This document shows positions 45,358-55,986 of a stretch of 64,000 bases of DNA, in pieces. The DNA comes from Reticulitermes speratus. Taxonomy: Eukaryota > Arthropoda > Insecta > Blattodea > Rhinotermitidae. Where the stretch lies: positions 26,074,533 to 26,138,532 of the forward strand of contig JAJKFL010000014.1 of the NCBI GenBank assembly GCA_021186555.1, written 5' to 3'. The position numbers and the translations under genes are program-made. Within the stretch, counting starts at the first letter, position 1, and the number at the start of each line of letters is the position of its first letter. The notes beneath the pieces were generated by a model. That model was not told where the DNA came from and ran no database searches. It worked only from the letters and a program-made list of their open reading frames with translations.

Positions 45358-46434
45358 AAGAAATAAAGTTTCATTTGTAGCAAATGTAATTTTTTGCAGC
45401 ACGAATCTCGACTACATTTTCCTCTGAGCACTGATAATTTCAGTAATTTATTATCACTATGGTGCAAGTAATTGTAAATCAGACTGTTTGAAATTCGCAC
45501 ACAAATATGTAAAAATGGGGGAAGAAAATACACCGATAAAGTTGATCTGTAATTTGGTGGAATGACTGAAGTTTATCATGGCGTTCCTCAATCTCACCAG
45601 AAAACTGGCTTTGATAAATTGAACTGAAATTGGCCACGATCGCCTTCTTCGAAGTCTTATTTTGAGGTTCTAGTCATATATGTTGACACTCTTGTGTACA
45701 GAATGAACGTTCATGGTGTATACACAGAGTGTCAAAATAGAGGATTTACCTCTCGATTAAACTCGATATAGGATTCACCACTCGATTAAACTCGAAGAGA
45801 TTTCACTATTTCAGGATGTTTGGATGCAGCAGATTTTAATAACTGTCTTGTGTTATAATAATTTTAATATACGTAACATTATACATTGATGTTTTAATAG
45901 CGTATTGGCATTATATATTCGTATTTTACCATTTACAGAAGACAAAGCTGTATATTAGCGTTGTATACGTATTTAAAAATCGATGCTTCCTGAAGATGAC
46001 TATGGACAGTAGCCGAAACACGTAGCAGTGCTTTTTATTCAGGAATCAGTGCAAGGTTTTGGTGATAAACTTGTTTATACGAAGCTTATTGTTAAAATAA
46101 TATTGTTATGCAATACATATAGTTGTGTTTGACGGTAATATTATTAATAGTCAGTTATAAAAACAAAATGGAATGTCCTTTAAAAAATTGAACAGTATGC
46201 CTTTTTACCGAGCAAGATGGCTGAAGCAGCAATGATTGTGACATATTCGGGAATTTTACGGTTCGAATGTTCCTACTGAAGTGTTTCGCGTTTTTCCTTA
46301 GTCCCTGCAGCAATTGCCGGGATTGGACCTTAAAATAAACCCCAAAGTCTTCATTCCACATGACTTTCAATTGGTTATCCTCGAATCATCTTACCCGTCG
46401 GCGCTGTATCTGAGACACTGGCTGCGTCGTTAGA
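45358..46434. other. noncoding stretch with small direct repeat
   Basis: A 15-bp string, CTCGATTAAACTCGA, occurs twice 30 bp apart (about 45752 and 45782). The recurring hairpin signature CCTGAAGATGACTATGG...GCCGAAACACG lies at 45991-46023. I see no gene. Confidence 0.4.
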
Positions 46435-46560
46435 TACAACAGTAAATGAATAAAAGAAAATGCGGTGAATTTCTTGACTTAGTAAAGTGGCCATCAGCTT
46501 GTCAAGAACTGCAATGCTTCAGGAACTTCATTGCTAGACATAGTTATCTTCCCTGTTAAA
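46435..46560 (+). repeat. LINE 3' remnant
   Basis: Shares AATG-GG-GAATTTCTTGAC and a following CAAGAACT with the segments at 50385-50450 and 60210-60260, which lie downstream of recognisable LINE tails. The coding tail itself is gone here. Confidence 0.3.
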
Positions 46561-46599
46561 TCAAATGCACCCTTTCTTGCTTGCGTTTGTAACCGGCCT

Positions 46600-46934
46600 T
46601 GCTGAGCTTACAGGTTAGTGAACTCGCCAACAGGACGTAACGCGGGCAGCTGTGTCGCTCCTCGCCAAGTGAGGTTGTGAAATGGCGTCGTGTGCGGTTA
46701 GGCGGAAAGATAGGGAAGTTAGTTCGGAGAAGACAGGATTTTGCGGCGTATTGATGACGTACTGTTGTGTCTGCGAATCTCTGTGTTGTTCTAATTTAGG
46801 AAGACGCGACGATTATATTATATCGTACTTTTACGTTTAGAGACAACAGAAAATGTGACATGTACGTGATGCAGCCAGAATAGAAAGGAATTTCTCTGAA
46901 GTTTCACGAACAGGAAAGAACTTAGAGTAATTTG
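46600..46934 (+). promoter_or_regulatory. GC-richer patch, candidate promoter and first exon
   Basis: Against the AT-rich background this patch has many CpGs (GTAACGCGGGCAGC, GGCGTCGTGTGCGG, GACGCGACG). It ends in a textbook splice donor, TTTG|GTGAGTACAG, at 46934/46935. A small frame from 46682 to 46840 (52 codons, starting MASCAVRRKDREVSSEK) lies inside. No downstream coding exon is seen in the remaining 17 kb, so if this is a 5' exon its gene continues past the window. The small frame could then be an upstream ORF. The evidence is composition plus one splice motif only. Confidence 0.3.
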
Positions 46935-47447
46935 GTGAGTACAGAAATCTGTATAAATATTACGTTTATGTTTATAACCTGCGCAGTATAAAGGGAAGGT
47001 GTTGTGTGATCATTAATTCTCGGCACAGTTGATACCTAACCTAACTTTACCTAACGTGTCACGAACTTGGAGCCGTGTACATAGAAATTACATCCAGCAG
47101 ACCAATGTGAGGTAAACTGTTGGAAATCTTGAATCGTCAGAGCAACAGTGTTCTTTCTTTGAACAAGAAATGCTTCATGAAATGCATTCTGGAACTGTAT
47201 TTACCTAATTTCAGTGGCGCAAGAAGCACATATCTTTTATATTGCAATACAATGTATTTCATCAGGTCATTTGTTGAAATGTTCTAGACCAGGGTTTTCA
47301 AACCTTTTCGTTGAAATTTAACAGTTTCAATGTACCGTCAGTATTTTTTGTATTGAGATAGAAAAACAGCTTAAAATCTGTGGGCAACTGCAAACTGTAC
47401 TTTTGGAAGTAAAAGAGTTCACAAACTTTTTCATCTTGAGACTTAGG

Positions 47448-47965
47448 CCTAAACTAGTGTGTGAAAAATATTAAAGAAGCAAATCATTATGATTGAAAAA
47501 ATACACAAACTTAGAAATTGATAAATTTGACATTACAATAATACCTAAACTGGCTTGTGCAAGCCATCAAGCAGTAAAATATTGCAAAAATAAAATCAAA
47601 GATAACACATTGATGCATTTGACCACTGTGTTTAAAACAAAGCCGAAACTAGCTTGTGCAAAACATTAATCGAGCAGATAATTATTTAAAATAGAAAAGT
47701 TAGTAAATAGATGAATTTGACATGCTGTGATTAAAATTAAACTTAAACAGCTTGTGCCAAATATGAATCCAGCTGACAGAAGCTTATTAATTGACAGAAA
47801 GTGAGAAATCGATCATTTGAAAGCTACAATTAAATTTAACTAAGAGTAAGCATAAAGTAACATGTGCAGATGTTAATCAAGCAGGTGATTATTAAACGTA
47901 AACAAACTCATAACTTGTGGTTGACAATGGAAAGTAAAGAATGAGCATTATAAGGTTGCATATTA
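47448..47965. repeat. degenerate ~99-bp tandem repeat, about five units
   Basis: Anchor blocks recur at 47451 (AAACTAGTGTGTGAAA), 47547 (AAACTGGCTTGTGCAA), 47646 (AAACTAGCTTGTGCAA), 47745 (AAACAGCTTGTGCCAA) and about 47854 (AAAGTAACATGTGCAGA). Each is followed by similar AT-rich text ending near TTGACATG/TTTGACCAC. Spacings are 96, 99, 99 and 109 bp. This looks like an old satellite or minisatellite array that has drifted considerably. Confidence 0.7.
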
Positions 47966-48099
47966 AGACACATTAAAAGCTAGTTAAATCTTCAATGTGA
48001 AGGGTGTGCCTGTTTAGCGAAACGCAGCTTCTGTATGCCGGCTTCAATGGGATGAACGGTACATGTAGCACGAACGAGGACAAAGAGAAGTGCCGAAAC

Positions 48100-48300
48100 A
48101 GTTTTTGTCCGAAATTCTGAAGGGAAGAGCTCACTTGGGATACGTAGGCGTAAGTGGGAGGACAAAATTAAAATGTCTGTTAAGAGAAATATGTTTCTAA
48201 GGTATGGGTTTTTATTCATCTGACCCTGGATACGGTCAGCTGGAGGTTTCTTATGAAAATGGTAATGAACTTTTTGGCGTTATAAAAACAGGAAATGATA
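48100..48300 (+). repeat. LINE reverse-transcriptase tail remnant
   Basis: One frame reads GKSSLGIRRRKWEDKIKM, matching the GKRPLGRPRRRWEDNIKM tail of arthropod LINE ORF2. About 90 bp further a second frame reads DPGYGQLEVSYENGNELFG, which resembles the DRDQWRALVNTVMNF-type ending in a shifted frame. It is a frameshifted fossil. Confidence 0.6.
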
Positions 48301-48349
48301 TGATCGGCGTAGTATCAACTGGTTATTAATTCGTTGTATCCTGACATTT

Positions 48350-49925
48350 GAGTCGTGTATGTATGTGTGTGACCCGTTGGATGAGTTTCGAAATCCCCGT
48401 AATAGTTGTAAGTAGCCCTTTCATTATATTGAGTAATCAGACGCAATTTCAATTAACCTTTCCCCTCAACATAGCATTGGACGCTGGTGTGGGTGCCATA
48501 ATGATTATTTTCTTGCTGCATATAAGCTGTTTTGTATGAACAGGCATACGTTAACTTCCGTTATACCACGAACAGACCGATGTTCAAAACCACTGTGACT
48601 CCTGTTTCCAGCATGTCCATTTGGAAGAATAAAACCTATTCCCGTTATTGCGGAATTTGCTTGACAACCTCCTGTCAACCATAACTTCTCGGAAACGAGG
48701 CGTCACCGTGATACAGTTACGAACGGAGGGGTTTCCCTTTGCATTAAGCGGTATTCTGCGGACGCATGTGCTTTGTAGAGGTGTGTCCAGCTCTGCCGTT
48801 TATGTCGAGCTACTATACGTCTGTTTCTCGGCGATGTGGCCTCTTTTTCGACCCAAAAAATTTCCGTCTGGCCGGGTTTTCTTTAAATTTATAGACATGT
48901 CCGTGTATGTTTAAATGGTGCTAAAATGCAAAATATATTTCTACTACTTTTTAAAAGAAATACATAATTATAATAGTATGCTGTTAGTTTTCGTGTTAAA
49001 CAAAATGTGATTTCAGCAGTTGACCTTCGGACTGCCTTGGAAACCTTCGGCGTGGAAAGTCTGAATGACTTGAACTCGGTGAAAACATGCTTAAAAACGT
49101 CTCGTTCAGAATTTCATACTCATGAAACTGAAAGAACTACTAGCGGAGAAACGTAGAGAGGGCATTCTGTTTAATCAAATTATGGTTATTTGTAAGTCTC
49201 CTAATTTGGCCTCCTTTTCCGTTGATGCCCTCTTTTTTATGGTCGATACGTTGGGAAGTCCCTCTTTTCTTGTGATGGATATGCGGTAACCCTAATTCTT
49301 GTATACTGGAGCTACGGAAGAAGTCTCATGGATGGTGGGGATGATGACGCTGCAGGCTTCCTCTTGATTCCTGCTGTATTCCTCTCGGGCTTCATCTGGG
49401 GTATGACAACCAGCACAAAGCGCTTTTCGCTAGAGACGATTATCACTGCCAATATTCTTTTGACCAGAATGTGTGTATGACTGGAGGGAAATACAGGGAA
49501 GTGCGCTGGACGAGGAAGTACAAGTGTAGAGAGATAATGGAGGTCGACCAATTTGACTTCCTTCCGTGATCTAAGTGTAGGCAAATTGTTCACAAATTGA
49601 GTTAGTGTCCCACTTGGTTCACTGACTGTTTGGAAGCTGCGGTACCTGCAGCTTGGGTCGTGCCTTTTTGCTGGAATGGTTCACTGTTTAGTGGTTTCAT
49701 TAGAGTCAAAAGGTCGACTCTTAATTAGTTGCATGGCGCAATTTTTTCTGTAGTGTTACACAAGCTAACTTAGAGACAGTAACATTTAGAATTAACAGAC
49801 TGGAGAGAGAGACTATCTATCGTCGACTGCGAGGAGGGTATGCTTCGTTGTATCTTTTCCTTGCCAACGTTTATTTTGTAAGGAAAGCTAAATAACTTAG
49901 AAGCAAGATTCTGTTCGTCTGACAA
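48350..49925. other. no gene supported
   Basis: Several short frames exist (48348-48539, 48648-48914, 49312-49593 minus) without family signal. The stretch 48700-48900 is richer in CpG and may be an old repeat. Confidence 0.35.
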
Positions 49926-49927
49926 TG

Positions 49928-50090
49928 AGATATGACGCTTCGTTAGTGGGTATTCGGATCCTTACGTATCGAGGCAACGTAGTTCTCTCATCTTCAATGT
50001 TGAATTGAAGATGAGGACATAGGGACACTGCGTTGCCTCGAAATGCCGGGATGCGATCGCCCATTGACGAAGCGTCGTATCCCAGAAGGA
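49928..50090. repeat. foldback hairpin repeat
   Basis: GACGCTTCGTTAGTGGG...GTATCGAGGCAACGTAG on the left pairs with TGCGTTGCCTCGAAATGCC...CCATTGACGAAGCGTC on the right. The turn is TCATCTTCAATGTTGAATTG. It carries the TGAAGATGAGG...CCTCGAAAT version of the recurring signature. Confidence 0.65.
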
Positions 50091-50339
50091 CGTAATTCTC
50101 AGTCACATCGCTTCGAAAACCCTAAAACTTCGGGGAAATTAAGTTCTAAAAGAGTGTCGGAAGCATTATTTTTAAATGCAATTAATGAAATGTTTTTTCA
50201 CTTCGCCTATACTTTCGTGACTGTAGCAGAAATTCTGTTTCCACAGTGGTCCAGGTTGTAAATGCATTTACAGTTACATATCTTGTTCTTCTAGGTTATG
50301 AAAGCGTGTGATAATCTTGACCGGACTGAACTGTGTGAG

Positions 50340-50460
50340 GAAAGGACCACATGAAGACGGTAATGACTTTTCGGTTTAAATAAAATGTGGGGAATTTCTT
50401 GACCGGCAGGGGAACCAACGACTTCCCAAGAACTCTGGACTGTGTTCTTTGTTCGGAACG
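50340..50460 (+). repeat. LINE 3' remnant
   Basis: Reads GGAATTTCTTGACCGGCAGG and CTTCCCAAGAACTCTGG. This is related to the noncoding end that follows the LINE tail at 60150-60260. Confidence 0.35.
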
Positions 50461-50499
50461 ACTTTATTCCGTACCGTCACACTGAAGTGTAGCAGAGAT

Positions 50500-50690
50500 C
50501 ATCAGCACATAGAAGGCAAAGCGGCTCAAACAGTAAGGAATCTGACCTGTAGCAGAAGGTGCCAAGTTTGAATCTCAGCCGTGACATGGACTATCCCAAC
50601 CGATTGTTTTCATGGCTTTCGTCAACCCCTCCAGGCAAATTCTGGCCACAACCGCTAGCTTTCACGTCATTTATAATTTATTATTTATTA
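50500..50690 (+). repeat. tRNA-derived SINE-like repeat
   Basis: GGCAAAGCGGCTCAAACAGT resembles an A box region, and AAGTTTGAATCTCAGCC a B box. The body continues CATGGACTATCCCAACCG. No intact tRNA fold is possible. Confidence 0.4.
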
Positions 50691-51339
50691 CCCAGGCAGT
50701 CTACGCCATATGATTTGAATTAGTAAGAGTGTCATTAATTAAACTACAACGTGTTGCTGCAAAACGAGCGCAGATTGAACATGCCTTCAAGAAATGATGT
50801 GTATTTGTCTTGAAAATAGTGTTTTGATGGGAGGTTAAAAGTTCGTGTAGGACAGCTGGATTCAAAACTAAGTCTAGTGAAGAAACTACATATTTTGGAG
50901 AGCGACTGCTCTAATACTTTTATTATTTAATTGTTTTATATCAACTAGAAATGTTGGGTGGGGTATGAATAATAAATTTGCTGTGTTTTGTGCAGAAATT
51001 GTCGCAGTCTTTGAAGGTACTAGCCACAACTTGGAGGCACCTTTCTGAAATATGCAGTTAATAGCTGTAATTTGAAGGTGTATCGTAATGGTTGCAGATT
51101 TCCTGAATAGTCACACCTCTTTTTAGCCGCAACTTACGTGTATAGCCTCTCGTACCAGCCGTAATTCTAAGGTACTAGCCTCAATTTGCCTGAATGGTCT
51201 TAGAAGAACTCTTAACATATAATTAGGATACAAGATTTTTCCGAGTAAGATTTAGAAGGGAGTTTATCCGCATACGAGTATTATATGTGTTTCCATGGAG
51301 CTAAACCTTGTTATTTATTATTTGTCATTTATTTTACGA

Positions 51340-51590
51340 CGCTGTCAGTAACTCAGGCTGTATAGCCTCGAATGATAGGATGAGAGTGAACGATGAATTG
51401 GGAAGGTTGTGGAAGTGGTTGTGACCTGATTTAAGATACCAACCGGGCATATGTATGAATAAACTGTGAAAAACCACGATAAACTTCAGCCATTCGGTGT
51501 TCCGGCCGGAATTCGAACCGGACACCTTGTCAGTACAAGTCGGGAGTCTGACTGAGACGCGTTTTCTAGGTCTACACCTTGTCGGTCGGA
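51340..51590 (-). repeat. tRNA-derived SINE-like repeat
   Basis: The minus strand carries AGACTCCCGACTTGTACTGA, then the B box GGTTCGAATTCCGGCC, then a body with AAGTTTATCGTGGTTTTTCA. A related fragment (GAGATAAACCACGATAAAAG) lies at about 39763-39782. Confidence 0.5.
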
Positions 51591-51924
51591 GTCACTTCAA
51601 GTTACGATACTAGCTACCATATTGTTACACACAGCTTTTCATACATCCGATTATTTTGCCCGTATTTTTTTATTGAGTTGTTGACAGTGCACCGTGTTCA
51701 GTTAACCAAATGCATATAACATCAGAGTAACGCTACACTGCACATTGTGCAAATGTAAATCAGGCTTCTGGTACAAAGTGTATGTGAGAATCGTCTTTTG
51801 GGTGCCTGTCCGTCCTACGAGGGGCACTGAGTGTCACAGACATAGCGTGACAAAATGCACATACAAATCTGTTCTACTGGAGGAGAAATTGCTTCGATTT
51901 TCGACGCGTTCGCAAAATTTCGAA

Positions 51925-52300
51925 AGCGACTATTAGCTTCATCATGTCTGTCTATCTGTCCCCATGGAACAACTCGTCTCCCACGGGACGGATTTTAATG
52001 AAATTTGATATTTGAGGATTTTTCGAAATTCTGTCGAGAAAATTCAAGTTTGATTAAATCTGACGAGAATAACGGGTACTTTACATGAAGACCAGTGAAC
52101 ATTTGTAATAATATTTCACTGAATTCTTCTTAGAATGGGAAATGTCTCAGGCAAAATTTGTAGAGGAAATAAAAAAATTATGTTAAATAAGGTTTTCCGA
52201 AAGTCGCGCCGTTTATGAGATAATATGGAAAAATGTGATACGGCCTTAAATGGTCACAGATGACAATATAATGCGGCGCATGCGATTTGCAGGTGAAATT
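51925..52300 (+). repeat. dispersed repeat family X, fourth copy
   Basis: GCGACTATTAGCTTCATCAT starts the copy. It continues with the GTCTGTCTATCTGTCC tract, GGACGGATTTTAATGAAATT, ACTTTACATGAAGACC and TTTATGAGATAATATGG, then ends near AATGCGGCGCATGCG. This is the longest single directly oriented copy and defines the family at about 370 bp. Confidence 0.65.
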
Positions 52301-52814
52301 ACAGTTTTAGGAAGCTAGATAAATTCTGTGCTTCTGTAGGTACTTGAAGTTATAGTTTAGAAATGGTAGAAAATTATATAACTGATAGGAAATGTAACTT
52401 AAGGAAAACAACTAGATATGTCGAGAAGAAAACCACTGTATCCTGAATTGCATTTGGCGACGTTTATGGTAATTATTAAAAAAATAATTATACAAACACA
52501 GTAGTTACAATTTCAGATTAATTATAATAAATTTCAAGGCTTACTATTCTTCTAATTAAACATATGACGATCCAAGCTAAACTAAGCCCAGATAATGGAA
52601 ACATAAAAGCGATATGAAACTAACAGTATGAACCGGAAGTCAAATAGATTGAAATGTGAAAGCATTGTGGCACACGTTACGTATTTTAAAGACAAGCTGT
52701 TTGATCAGAACGTGGGGCGTGATATAGTCGAATAAATACCAACTTTTTAATGAACAGCATAACACTGGACTAAATTTTAAATTTCAGATTACATTTTAGT
52801 TTTCGAGCTATGAT

Positions 52815-53110
52815 TTTGAGGAGATGGGGTTGCGTAGTCCGTAAAGTTACTAAGCTACGGGTGGACGCCCAAGGAATCGTGGTTCGATTCCCGGCAGGGA
52901 AAAAAGATTTATTCTTTAGCACAAGCGTCCACAAGCACTGCTTCCTATTCGATATGTACCGGGGAATCTTTCTCTTAGAGAAAATCGGCCGGGGGTGGAG
53001 TTGACATCTCCCCTCATCTGGTGTCGAGGTTAAGATTGAGTGGAGCTATTCCTCCTTCCTCATATGCCTCAATGGCGTTTACAGGGATAAATTTGCTTTA
53101 CTGTAACTGT
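52815..53110 (+). repeat. tRNA-derived SINE (family B)
   Basis: A tRNA-like head GGGGTTGCGTAGTCCGTAAA and B box GTGGTTCGATTCCCGG are followed by the diagnostic body AAATCGGCCGGGGGTGGAG, GTCGAGGTTAAGATTGAGTG and GAGCTATTCCTCC. Body fragments of the same family lie at 57575-57730 (+) and 61375-61490 (-). Confidence 0.6.
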
Positions 53111-53817
53111 GATCATTAGGTAACTTCAGTAGCTAGTGGGCCCTTGTGAATGGCCGAACGATTGATACACCTAATAAGAGGTAACTGTATATGATGGTTG
53201 TTTGTTGATTTATTACTAACATATCTTGAATTAGTTTTAGCACTTAACGCATATTTTCCGATTCATCTGGCGTGTGCATTAATTTTAAGACCAATTACGA
53301 TATTGGTGTATGTTGCCCTGTTAATGAAAACTTAACTGGCTGCAGTTTGGACACACAAGTAGTCTTGAGAAGACCAGAAGGCCCCGTTAATGGCTGTTAA
53401 TATTCGTGTAAGCTAAGGACTGAGCAGACTATCAAAATCAAATTTGTTTTCATAGTAGCACTATCCTAGTACAAGGTTACGAAACTGAAGAGTGTTTGTG
53501 AGTAATTACACTGATAGGACAGTTTTGTGGAGATCAGTTATGAGAGCATTGGCGTGTTACCAAGTATTGTTCCGATTTAAATTGTAAGTTGCCATCACCA
53601 TGTACACACTGTGACAATAACAAATGTCCTTGCTGTTCTTGAAACCAGAATAAATGTTGTAGTATACAATGTGTTATATTTTGTCGATTGTGGTGAATGA
53701 ATAATAATTGTGGTAATAATATTAATAATGATGACACATAGATCATTATCAACATTTTGGATGGTGGACACAACTTACACGGCTATTAATTTATGTATTC
53801 CGTATTTTGCTGTGGAT
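53111..53817. other. no feature seen
   Basis: AT-rich DNA without recognisable coding or repeat content. Confidence 0.4.
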
Positions 53818-53830
53818 AATCTTTAACATT

Positions 53831-54069
53831 GCCGATCCCAGTAGCCTCGCGGTCTAAGGCGTTGGTCTGCGGCCTCTCGCTTGCTACGATTGCGGGTTCG
53901 AATCCCGCCGGGGACATGGATGTCTGTGTGTTGTTAGGTGGAGGTCTCTGCAACGGGCCGATCACACGTTCAGAGGAGTCCTACCCGTTGTGGTGTGTCT
54001 GAGTGTGATCTCGAAACCTCAACACTGGGGAAGCCTAGGCCCAATAGGGCTGTCGAACCATGCCAAAAG
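53831..54069 (+). repeat. tRNA-Leu-like SINE (family A) with 13-bp target-site duplication
   Basis: Head GCCGATCCCAGTAGCCTCGC, then GGTCTAAGGCGTTGG, B box GCGGGTTCGAATCCCGCC, body GAGGTCTCTGCAACGGGCCG and GTGTGTCTGAGTGTGATC, ending GCCCAATAGGGCTGTCGAAC. AATCTTTAACATT flanks it at 53818-53830 and 54070-54082. This copy is full length and probably young. Confidence 0.9.
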
Positions 54070-54389
54070 AATCTTTAACATTGCTTGTCTGAGATTAGCA
54101 GCGTAGCCGTATTCGAAGATTCATGGCGTTTTACATAAACTAAATTTCATGTTACGTTGAACGCAAAGTTTTGAGTTGTTTTATTATAGTTCAGCGTCTA
54201 GAGTTTGCTCTGATTGCACAGTCGTCCATTGGCTAGCCCAATTCGAGGTGAGAGTTTCCGGTTTATGAAGCTTTGCTAACATAAACCACGCAAACTAGGC
54301 CCGACAATTATACCATCATTTAAATCATGTCTTATAACATTATTTGAGTATTTCCATGAAATTAAAATTTACACTACCATTACCACTAC

Positions 54390-54528
54390 TACTACGACTG
54401 CAACCGCCGCCGCACCACCACCACCACCACCACCACCCCCACCACCCACCACCACCACCACCACCACCACCACCACCACCACCACCACCGCCACGCCACC
54501 GCCACCGCCATCGCCATCGCCACCGCCA

Positions 54529-54560
<32 letters not shown>

Positions 54561-54567
54561 GCCACTA

Positions 54568-54602
<35 letters not shown>

Positions 54603-54650
54603 ACCACCGCCACCACCACCACCACCACCACCACCGCCACCACAATCGTC
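54390..54650. repeat. (CCA/CCG)n trinucleotide microsatellite
   Basis: About 250 bp of CCA/CCG triplets with occasional TCG and CTA interruptions. All three forward frames are open as poly-His, poly-Pro or poly-Arg, and the reverse as poly-Gly or poly-Val, so the open frames are artefacts. It is purely strand-asymmetric (no G runs on the top strand). Confidence 0.95.
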
Positions 54651-55698
54651 TTTCACAATAACCACTTTTGTATATATTATTGAGTATTATACTTGTTATG
54701 CTTAATTTTTAAAGGTTTTCTTGATAATGAAATATACCCCTGTGGATGGTAAATACACCTTGTCGAAACATGTAAGATGCAATTTATTTTACTTGATTAC
54801 AATTATATTAACTTAAAAGCATGGCTGAATATGCTGGGTTTATTACGATTAACCTATTATTAAATACATCACTGATGATGTCATGTGCTATTAAGAAATA
54901 TATGAGGATTGCGTTCAGCAAATTAATGTTATTATTAAGCGTTCAAGCAGATTTTCAGGCCGTCTTCTGCAGGCTGGTTTTGATGGCTGAGAGTCTGGTG
55001 TTGATAAAGCCATTAAATCTGTCGGAGAAGGCTCCAACTTTATTTACAGACTGAAATGAAATGGTATCAACGATAGATTGTTAATAACAGGATGGTGCGA
55101 TTTGAAGCAACATTGGGAATTATGTGTGCAGCCCTCACTTACTGACAGACGTGGGTGTGATTCTGAGGTTTTACGAGTGTGCCGAAAAACAAACAAAAAC
55201 AAAAGCAGACAGCAAACAAACAAAACAGTCAAAAAACCAACCAATCAACCAACCAACCAACTCCATGAAAAAGGTTCCGTTTTGAGAAACTAATAGTTTC
55301 TTAGCTAGCTACGAAATTCCCCTCATTTTATGAGACCTGAAAAGCCTGCGTTTTCATATGTGTGTATTAATAGCCAGCTTCAGGAGCCGTACCAGAGTCC
55401 AAAGGTTTGTTTCTGAATTAATTCTGAAGAGGTCACATGACTTAAATTCGTCACACATGAAGTATACGAATATGTGGTGAATTTTATGTTCGAGATGCGC
55501 TTTCTCAGGTGTATGCTAGACGACTGTAATTACAGAAGTTTTATTGAAGCATGAAGTTCTGCCTGCTTCTACAGGGACATTATTTTATCTGACAACACGG
55601 ATCACTCTTCACTCATACCGTTTCGTGTGACGACAGGCAGCAATTTGCCGTGAGTCGTGGTCCACGCTTTCTTTTAATTCGGCGTATTGCTTTTAATA

Positions 55699-55973
55699 GC
55701 CGATCCCAGTGGCCGTGCGGTCTAAGGCGTGGGTCTTCGGCCGTTCGCTTACTAGGATCGTGGGTTCGAATCCCACCGGGGGCATGAATGTCTGTCTCTT
55801 GTGAGTGTTGTGTGTGTTGTCAGGTAGAGGTCTCTGCGACGAGCTAGTCCCTCGTCCAGAGGAGTCCTACCGAGTGTGGTGTGTCTCAAATGTGTGTGAT
55901 CATGAAACCTCGACGAAACGAGGAGGCCCAGGCCCATATAGGGCTGTCGAGCCAGAGGAAAAAGGAAAAAAAA
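55699..55973 (+). repeat. tRNA-Leu-like SINE (family A) with 13-bp target-site duplication
   Basis: Head GCCGATCCCAGTGGCCGTGC, B box GTGGGTTCGAATCCCACC, body GAGGTCTCTGCGACGAGCTA, and an A-rich tail at about 55957-55973. ATTGCTTTTAATA flanks it at 55686-55698 and 55974-55986. Confidence 0.9.
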
Positions 55974-55986
55974 ATTGCTTTTAATA

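Noticed and set aside
53831..53920. Possible tRNA-Leu gene
   Set aside because: A and B boxes are present, but the acceptor stem does not close, and target-site duplications plus a long shared body show that it is a SINE.
54344..54661. Poly-His/Arg/Pro 105-codon frame and reverse poly-Gly/poly-Val frames
   Set aside because: Every frame is open because the DNA is a CCN microsatellite.
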